NCBI GenBank assembly: GCA_002238645.1
Contig: MPMT01000034.1
Coordinates: forward strand, 1 to 50,449
Direction: 5' to 3'
From: Alphaproteobacteria bacterium bin52
GTDB taxonomy: Bacteria; Pseudomonadota; Alphaproteobacteria; Thalassobaculales; Thalassobaculaceae
Length of the DNA: 50,449 nucleotides
Each line of letters begins with the position of its first letter. Positions within the stretch are counted from its first letter, which is position 1. The position numbers and the translations under genes are program-made. This document shows, one piece after another, positions 44,688-50,449 of this stretch. The notes under the pieces are model-generated. The model was not told the origin of the DNA. It did no database searches and worked only from the letters and a program-made list of their open reading frames with translations.

Positions 44688-45719
44688 ATGGAAAGCAACG
44701 TCGACTACGTCCTCGGCACCCGGATCCCGGATCCCGACGACCCGATCGAGATCGCCCCCGGCATCCTGTGGATTCGGTTGCCGATGCCGCTGGCGCTCGA
44801 CCACGTCAATCTCTACCTGCTGGAGGACGGCGACGGCTGGACGCTGGTCGACTGCGGCCTCGCCGATCCCGGCACGAGGTCGGTGTGGGAGAGGCTGTTG
44901 GCAACCAGGCTGAACGGTCTTCCGATCACCCGCATCATCGTCACCCATTTCCACCCGGACCACGTGGGCATGGCCGGCTGGCTGCAGGAACGGACCGGTG
45001 CGGGCCTGTGGATGAGCCGGGTCGAATGGCTGATGGCCCGGTCGACCTGGCTCGACACCGAGAGCGACCAGTCACCGCAGATGCAGGAGTTCTACCGCCG
45101 CGCCGGTTTCGACGAGCATGACATCCAGGCCTATTGCGAGCTCGGCAATGACTATCGCGGCCTGGTCACCCCGATCCCGGTGTCCTACAGCCGGATTGCC
45201 CGGCAGACCGGGTTCAGGATCGGCGACCGGCTGTGGCGGCCGATCTTCGGTTCCGGCCACTCGCCCGATCACGTCGCGCTGTACTGTGAAAACGACCGGG
45301 TGTTGCTGGGCGGCGACATGCTGCTGCCGCGGATCACCCCGATCATTGCCGTGTGGTGGCAGGAGCCCGACGCCGATCCGCTGTCGGACTACCTGGATTT
45401 TCTCGGATCGCTCGGCGAGGTCGCCGACGACGTACTGGTTCTGCCGGCCCACAATCGGCCGTACCGCGAGCTGCGGACCCGGATCGCCGATCTCGGCCGT
45501 CACCACGAGACGCGTCTCGCGATGACGCTGGATGCCTGCAGCGAGCCCGCCGCCGCATCGGCGGTGATGCGGGCACTGTTTCCGCGCGAGCTCGACACCT
45601 TCCAGGCCCGGTTCGCGATCGGAGAGACCATCGCGCACATCAACAGGCTGCTTGCGACCGGCGGAATTGTTCGCAGCGTCGGCGGGAATGGATGCGATCT
45701 GTACCGGCGCGACGCCTGA
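44688..45719 (+). CDS. Metallo-beta-lactamase-fold hydrolase
   Basis: 343 residues. The zinc motif THFHPDHVGMAG, a distal H in SGHSPDHVALY, D in GGDMLLPRITP and H in LPAHNRPY make a full two-metal site. It resembles glyoxalase II-like or lactonase MBL proteins. An earlier ATG at 44676 is possible. It converges with pxpC (4-base gap) and is divergent from the small barrel gene. Confidence 0.85.
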   Translation: MESNVDYVLGTRIPDPDDPIEIAPGILWIRLPMPLALDHVNLYLLEDGDGWTLVDCGLADPGTRSVWERLLATRLNGLPITRIIVTHFHPDHVGMAGWLQERTGAGLWMSRVEWLMARSTWLDTESDQSPQMQEFYRRAGFDEHDIQAYCELGNDYRGLVTPIPVSYSRIARQTGFRIGDRLWRPIFGSGHSPDHVALYCENDRVLLGGDMLLPRITPIIAVWWQEPDADPLSDYLDFLGSLGEVADDVLVLPAHNRPYRELRTRIADLGRHHETRLAMTLDACSEPAAASAVMRALFPRELDTFQARFAIGETIAHINRLLATGGIVRSVGGNGCDLYRRDA

Positions 45720-45723
45720 GAGC

Positions 45724-46731
45724 TCAGACCACGCCGCTGATGAGATTCTCCCGGTAGAGCGCGTCCCGGTCGAGCCAGGCGCCGGCAGGTTCAAGCGACG
45801 CCGCCGTTTCCTCGAGCCAGTCCCGCTGGGTGGCCCGGGCCGCCTGCGCATCCTCGATGCTCACCGCCTCGAAACGCACCGAATCTCCCGGCCGCAGGCG
45901 GCCGAGCCGTGCGATGTCCGCCGAGATCACCGTCGCGATCTTCGGGTAACCGCCAGTGGTCTGGTGATCGGCCAGCAGGATGATGGGACGGCCGGTTCCG
46001 GGCACCTGCACCGAGCCGGTCACGATGCCGTCGGAGACGATGTCGTGGCCGCAACGGTGCTCGAGCACCGGCCCCTCGAGCCGTATGCCCATGCGATCGG
46101 CGTCGTGCGTCACCTGCCAGGCGGTCGCGAGAAACAGGTCGAACGCGGCCCCGGTGAACGCGTCCCGTTGCGGTCCGGGAACCACCCGCACGGGACCTGT
46201 CTCGTCGAGGTAGGTGTCGACAGGCAGTCGGCACTCACCGCGAGGCGCGGGATCCGCGACACGCAGTGCCAGCGCGTCGCCGGCCACCAGCGCGCGACCG
46301 GCAAGACCGCCAATGCGCGCCCGCACGCAGGTTGAGAGGCTGCCTGCGACGGCGGGCAGATCGAAGCCGCCCTCGACCGCGAGTACCGCCGAGCCGCTGT
46401 CGGCAAGCGGTCCGATTCGCACCCTCTGGCCGCGGCGAAGCCGCACGCTGCGGTGAGCCGGCACTGTGCCGGCACCGGAGACCTCGAGCGGGGTACGGGT
46501 GCCGGCGAGTGCCAGGCGGACTGTCGGTGACCCGACCTCCAGCGTGGGCCCCGCCAGGCGGATCTCGAGCGCGGCACGATCCGCGGCATTGCCGACCAGC
46601 GCGTTGGCAAGGTGCAGGGCGACCGGGTCGAGCACGCCGGAGACCGGTATCCCGAGGTGCTGTGTCCGGGGACGGCCCAGGTCCTGTACCGTCACGCCGA
46701 ACCCGGGTTCGATGATCCTGAGCGCGTTCAC
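45724..46731 (-). CDS. pxpC: 5-oxoprolinase subunit C (PxpC)/carboxyltransferase-like
   Basis: 335 residues from a GTG at 46731 that overlaps the stop of pxpB. Motifs are IEPGFGVTVQDLGRPRTQHL, GVSxG-like PVSGVLDPVALHLANALVG, AVEGGFDLPAVAGS and LLADHQTTGGYPKIATVIS. With PxpB it forms the catalytic core that, with PxpA, cleaves 5-oxoproline. No PxpA is present in the window. Confidence 0.85.
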   Translation of the reverse strand: MNALRIIEPGFGVTVQDLGRPRTQHLGIPVSGVLDPVALHLANALVGNAADRAALEIRLAGPTLEVGSPTVRLALAGTRTPLEVSGAGTVPAHRSVRLRRGQRVRIGPLADSGSAVLAVEGGFDLPAVAGSLSTCVRARIGGLAGRALVAGDALALRVADPAPRGECRLPVDTYLDETGPVRVVPGPQRDAFTGAAFDLFLATAWQVTHDADRMGIRLEGPVLEHRCGHDIVSDGIVTGSVQVPGTGRPIILLADHQTTGGYPKIATVISADIARLGRLRPGDSVRFEAVSIEDAQAARATQRDWLEETAASLEPAGAWLDRDALYRENLISGVV

Positions 46732-47468
46732 CGGCCGTCCTCCGGCCGGATCTCGTGGCCTTCGGGCCAGGCGTTCAGTTCCCGGTACCGCGCCATCGGC
46801 ACCGGCTCGAACATGACCAGGTCGCCCGCGCGCACGAGGATCGGGTGCTCGCGGCCGGGATCGTAGAAGCGCACTGGAGTGCGGCCGATCAGGTGCCAGC
46901 CACCGGGGCTCGCCAGGGTGTAGACGGTGGTCTGGCGGGCCGCGACGGAAATCGACCCGGGAGGGACCCGGATCCGCGGGTTGCTGCGCCGCGGCAGGTC
47001 GAATTCCTTCGGCAGCATGCCCAGGTAGGGAAACCCCGGCAGGAATCCCATCATGAAGACCTCGAACTCGGTGGCGGTGTGGCGGCGCACCACCTCGGCG
47101 GGATCGAGACCGGCGAGTTCGGCAACCAGCGGCAGGTCCGGCGCGCAGTCGTCCTCGTAGCAGACCGGAATGCGCCACCGGCGCCCGGACAGCCCGGTGG
47201 TGTGGCGGCGCAGGGCGAGCGGAGTGATGGCGCGGACCAGCTCGGCGTGGGACACCACCAGCGGGTCGTAGTGGACGAGCAGGGAGCGCAGTGTCGGCAC
47301 CAGGTCAACCACGCCGGGCAGGTCGAGGCCGGTCACGGCGGCCGCCAGTCCCCGCACCTGCCGGTTCACGGCGGCGTCCACGGTATCGCCGTACTGAACC
47401 ACAAGCCCGGTATCGCCGGCGGGCAGGAAGACTGGCGTGAACTCGCGGTCGGGTTCTTGACCCACCAT
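46728..47468 (-). CDS. pxpB: 5-oxoprolinase subunit B (PxpB)
   Basis: 246 residues from the ATG at 47468. Family motifs are VPTLRSLLVHYDPLVVS, IPVCYEDDCAPDLPLVA, GFLPGFPYLGMLP, VPPGSISVAARQTTVYTLAS and PGGWHLIGRTP. It overlaps pxpC by 4 bases (GTGA). It is the first gene of the pair; upstream sequence to about 48.5 kb has no intact gene. Confidence 0.88.
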   Translation of the reverse strand: MVGQEPDREFTPVFLPAGDTGLVVQYGDTVDAAVNRQVRGLAAAVTGLDLPGVVDLVPTLRSLLVHYDPLVVSHAELVRAITPLALRRHTTGLSGRRWRIPVCYEDDCAPDLPLVAELAGLDPAEVVRRHTATEFEVFMMGFLPGFPYLGMLPKEFDLPRRSNPRIRVPPGSISVAARQTTVYTLASPGGWHLIGRTPVRFYDPGREHPILVRAGDLVMFEPVPMARYRELNAWPEGHEIRPEDGR

Positions 47469-48539
47469 GGATACGATGGCTCCGGCAGGCTGTGCGTCCG
47501 GGCCGGGCCCGACGGCATGGCGCCACCTTATACGCGGCGCCGGGCACGCACGGAACCGGCGGCGTGCAGGTGCGCGCATCCTGAGCTCAAACCGGATCCG
47601 TCACTCCGAAGGGATCGGGCCGGCGACAGGTGCGACCGGCCGGGTCCCGAAACCGGGTCGCGGGGGTTCCCGGAGCGGACCGCCAACCGTGGCGCGCGTG
47701 GGAATTTCAGCCCCGCCGCTTACCCGTTGACGCCGCCGGGACCTGATCAGCGTAACCGGGTGGCCCGTGCACCGAATTCGATATCGGGCCAGGGAGTGCC
47801 ATGGCACAGGAGGCACGGTCGCTTGCACAGGTGGCGGGCGGCTGTTCACCTGGCTTCGTCGGAACCAGGTTTGAGCGTTTGGCGTTTGCATTAAACAACT
47901 ATCTGCAATTATTGGTCATTTATCCCCATCGTCATTCGTCTTAAGGCTGCATCCACAGATCATTCATCGAAACGGATGCAGATCTTTCAAATCCGGGACG
48001 GCCCTTGGCGGCGCGAGGCAACGGATTTCCATTCTCGGGCCTCGAACCCGCCTTGAAATCTCCGAGTGTGCGAGCCAGGCAAGGCTCAAGTTCGATCGAC
48101 AGATCATCGCTATCGCGCGGGTCAAGAGACGGGCGACAGTCTGTTCGGACGATGGTGACGTCAAGAAGTCGGGAGCGCCGCTTGGGCTCACAGTCATCGC
48201 TGTGCATGAATTGCCTCAACCGCCCGAGGTTGCGCAGGGAACACTTGACCTCTGTCCTGCCGATGACGGCTGACTCATGTGATCCTGACGGTCCGCACGG
48301 CCAGGGTGCCCGAGGCGCATGTCGATGACCACTGGTCCGAGACACACTGCCATCAAGCTTATAATTTAACTACATTTTCAGTTGCCTGTCCAGCATGATT
48401 ACTGCTCCCACTACTGGTTCAGACGTGGGACTTTGAGCGTTCTTCTGACTCTGCATGTCCACAAGACCGAAGACCGAAGCCTGTCGGCTTAACGGTTGGC
48501 GCAGCACCAGGTATTCTTCTGACTGCAACTCGGGTTTAG
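47469..48539. other. Gene-poor, decayed stretch
   Basis: No intact gene. An AT-rich patch lies at 47888-47940 and another at about 48355-48380. A plus-strand frame at 47944-48276 (ending VIAVHELPQPPEVAQGTLDL) has a weak resemblance to the middle of IS4/Tn5-like transposases and may be a decayed remnant; I do not trust it enough for its own entry. No CRISPR-type repeats were seen here despite the nearby cas3 remnant. Confidence 0.4.
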
Positions 48540-49265
48540 TCGACTGGCGAAATGGGGCCGATGATTTGACGGAGACGGAACACGAACGAGTCTGTAGAGC
48601 GTTCTCGGTGCTGACGGGGGCGGATGGTAGCGAGGGATACGTTCCGTTCCGGTGGCAAATGCATCTGCTGAGCCTGCTAATGGACAGCACGTTGCCAAAC
48701 GCCGTGGACGTGCCGACGAGGTCGGTAAGACCTCGGACATTGCGCTTTGGCCAATAGCCCTTGCAGAAGGCGCAAGTCTGCCCCGGCGGCTCGTGTATGT
48801 GGTGGATCGTCGGGCAGTCGTCGACCAAGCGTCTCGGTTCGCGAAGGCGTTGCGATCGAATCTGCCGAGCGAAATGGCTGCCGGCCTCAACCTCAATGGC
48901 AGAACCGGGGGTCCGCCACGGTGCCAGTGTCGACGCTGCGAGGTGGTTTTGCGGACAACAGGGATTAGCTCGACGACCCGACCAAGCCCGCGATTATCGT
49001 GGGAACGGTCGACATGGTGGGATCGAGACCGCTGTTTGAGGGGTACGGAATTTCGCAGCGCATGCGCCCGTACCATGCAGGGCTCATGGCTGTCGACGCC
49101 CTCGTGCTTCTAGACGAGGCGCATCTGTGTCCGGCGTTCGAAGCATTGCTACGGCGCGTGGAGGTCGAGCGAGACGGCATATCGGGTTCTCGCGACGAGA
49201 CGATGAATACCCCCCCGTTCCACCTGATGTCACTCTCGGCGACGGGGTGCGAAACGGGGGACGCC
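48540..49265 (+). pseudogene. cas3: CRISPR-associated helicase Cas3, type I-G (former I-U) like, inactivated
   Basis: Three frames assemble into the start of a Cas3: EGYVPFRWQMHLLSLLMDST and AVDVPT (48580-48716), then after a shift inside the Walker A, VGKTSDIALWPIALAEGASL followed by PRRLVYVVDRRAVVDQASRF (48717-48895), then after another shift STLRGGFADNRD, a TAG at 48966-48968, [20 protein letters not shown], and the DEAH box [20 protein letters not shown] with [22 protein letters not shown] and GTVDMVGSR are hallmarks of the I-G (I-U) Cas3 branch. The gene ends at about 49265, so its C-terminal half is missing. It degraded the target strand in the original system. Confidence 0.85.
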
Positions 49266-50256
49266 GCGTCCCGCTCACCGGTATCAGGTTCTCGCGCATC
49301 CGATCCGCGATGGCCTGCCAGTCGCACCGCACCGCGTGGCGCCGGCATGCTCCCCGGTCCACGTCGACCGCCCGCGCCACGGCGACGCCGAGATCCTCGG
49401 CCAGCGCCCCCGTGGCCGGTGTCACGACATCGACCGGTCCCGTCACCGGATAGGCCGCCACCGGCGTTCCACAGGCCATCGCCTCGAGCATGACCAGGCC
49501 GAAGGTGTCCGTCCGCGAAGGAAAGACGAACACGTCGGCATCCGCATAACATCGCACAAGCGCAGGCCCCCGGCGGTAGCCCAGCCACCGGGCTGACGGG
49601 TGCCTGCGTTCGAGTTCGGCCCGCTGCGGGCCGTCCCCGACTACGATCTTCTCGGCGTCCACGTCCAGTTCCAGGAACGCCTCGACGTTCTTCTCCACGG
49701 CGACACGGCCCACGTAGAGGAGGCGCGGCCTGCTGCGTGGCGCGCGGGGCATCGGGCGGAACAGCTCCGTGTCCACGCCCCGTCCCCAGACCACGAGGTC
49801 GGAAAGATCCCGGTCTTCGAGCTCCCGCCGATGGCTCTCGGTGGTGACCAGGGTGCGCGCCGCAGGCTGGTGGAACCACCGCAGGTACCCGTATCCCCAG
49901 TCGACCGGGACGGGCAGCCGCGCCGACACGTACTCCGGGAACTTGGTGTGCAGCGACGTCGTGAACGACAGGCGCCTGCGCGTCAGGTACGCGCGGGCGG
50001 CGAGGCCGAGCGGCCCCTCCGTGGCCAGGTGAACCGCGTCCGGCGCCCAGCGTTCCAGCAGGTCTCCCAGGCGCCAGGGGTTAGCGACGAGCCGGATCTC
50101 CGGATAGCCCGGGCACGGGAACGTCCGGAACGCGCCAGGCTCGACGACCAGGATGTCCATACCCCGGTCCCGCAAGCGCGCAATCACGTTCTGCAGCGTG
50201 CGGACGACGCCGTTGGTCTGCGGTTCCCAGGCGTCGGTGACCAGCAGCAGCCTCAC
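49084..50256 (-). CDS. Family 4 glycosyltransferase, chimeric C-terminus
   Basis: The frame gives 390 residues. The first ~320 are a GT4 enzyme of the GT-B fold: [67 protein letters not shown], and the nucleotide-sugar site [20 protein letters not shown]. After about [10 protein letters not shown] (49290) the frame runs on the opposite strand to the cas3 remnant, so the last ~70 residues are probably not native. It overlaps the metallophosphoesterase gene by 4 bases, a typical envelope-lipid pair. Confidence 0.85.
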   Translation of the reverse strand: MRLLLVTDAWEPQTNGVVRTLQNVIARLRDRGMDILVVEPGAFRTFPCPGYPEIRLVANPWRLGDLLERWAPDAVHLATEGPLGLAARAYLTRRRLSFTTSLHTKFPEYVSARLPVPVDWGYGYLRWFHQPAARTLVTTESHRRELEDRDLSDLVVWGRGVDTELFRPMPRAPRSRPRLLYVGRVAVEKNVEAFLELDVDAEKIVVGDGPQRAELERRHPSARWLGYRRGPALVRCYADADVFVFPSRTDTFGLVMLEAMACGTPVAAYPVTGPVDVVTPATGALAEDLGVAVARAVDVDRGACRRHAVRCDWQAIADRMRENLIPVSGTRRPPFRTPSPRVTSGGTGGYSSSRRENPICRLARPPRAVAMLRTPDTDAPRLEARGRRQP

Positions 50257-50449
50257 GCGGCGCGAACCGTCGTAGTGAATGGGACGACCGGGTCATCCAG
50301 TTCCGCCAGAGACCAGTCGATGATGCGGAAATGCCCGGCGGCGTCCTCCACCAGCGCCGTGCACGACTCGACCCAGTCGCCGCAGTTCATGTAGGTCACG
50401 CCGTCGTAGTCCGTGATCTCCGCGTGGTGGATGTGTCCGCACACCACGC
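50253..50449 (-). CDS. Metallophosphoesterase, LpxH-like (partial)
   Basis: Only the C-terminal ~65 residues are in the window; the gene continues past base 50449. GHIHHAEI and YMNCGDWVESCTALVE match the C-terminus of UDP-2,3-diacylglucosamine diphosphatase-like (LpxH-family) metallophosphoesterases, with the metal-binding GHIHH. The stop overlaps the glycosyltransferase start (ATGA). This pair is common in alphaproteobacteria. Confidence 0.75.
   Translation of the reverse strand, partial: VVCGHIHHAEITDYDGVTYMNCGDWVESCTALVEDAAGHFRIIDWSLAELDDPVVPFTTTVRAA

Noticed and set aside
47700..48540. CRISPR array near the cas3 remnant
   Set aside because: No regularly spaced repeats could be found by eye.

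Overview
The window is about 50 kb of high-GC bacterial chromosome. It most likely comes from an alphaproteobacterium, possibly of the Rhodospirillales kind. Supporting signs are the zinc-free type of ribosomal protein L31, a heat-shock promoter of the CTTGAC-N17-CCATAT form feeding a ROSE-like RNA thermometer in front of an Hsp20 gene, and a polyamine-type ABC transporter next to hydantoinase/oxoprolinase genes. The lineage is inferred from gene content; no rRNA or tRNA gene was seen.

Region 1 (1-20 kb) is an accessory, strongly reworked island. It holds a FitAB/VapBC-type toxin-antitoxin pair, a broken membrane/cold-shock gene, a YecA-like SEC-C protein and a decayed stretch. Next is a compact operon of a ribbon-helix-helix regulator, a TrlF-like PHP-SMC ATPase and an AlbA_2/Schlafen-type protein, the best candidate for an unusual conflict or nucleic-acid-processing system. 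Its last gene abuts the first of two direct copies of an integrase + Sel1-repeat cassette (7868-9435 and 15226-16952). Copy 2 has a dif-like palindrome at its edge. Between and around the copies lie a frameshifted RTX metalloprotease, a truncated RIT-type recombinase array, a beta-barrel protein, a cytochrome b561, a LexA/CI-like repressor, several direct and inverted repeats, a small membrane protein and the tail of a flavin-dependent halogenase. The many frameshifts and repeats mark this as a zone of repeated insertion and decay.

Region 2 (20-35 kb) is intact metabolic chromosome. It has hyuA-hyuB facing a complete PotABCD-like ABC transporter (ATPase, two permeases, Tat-exported binding protein), then holA with a threonine aldolase, a tartrate/isopropylmalate-type dehydrogenase overlapping a 3-hydroxybutyrate dehydrogenase-like SDR, a PCuAC copper chaperone, and metY with an alpha/beta hydrolase.

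Region 3 (35-47.5 kb) is largely core genome: hsp20 with its thermosensor, rpmE, an ABC exporter, and a non-flagellar MotA/MotB-like pair plus a third OmpA-like protein. These are followed by an inositol-monophosphatase-family gene, efp, an ornithine-cyclodeaminase-family gene, a small dimeric-barrel protein, a metallo-beta-lactamase-fold hydrolase, and pxpB-pxpC.

Region 4 (47.5-50.4 kb) is again decayed. It contains a cas3 pseudogene of the type I-G (former I-U) kind with two frameshifts and a nonsense codon. This pseudogene runs into the 3' end of a family 4 glycosyltransferase whose C-terminus is probably chimeric. A metallophosphoesterase gene runs off the end of the window.
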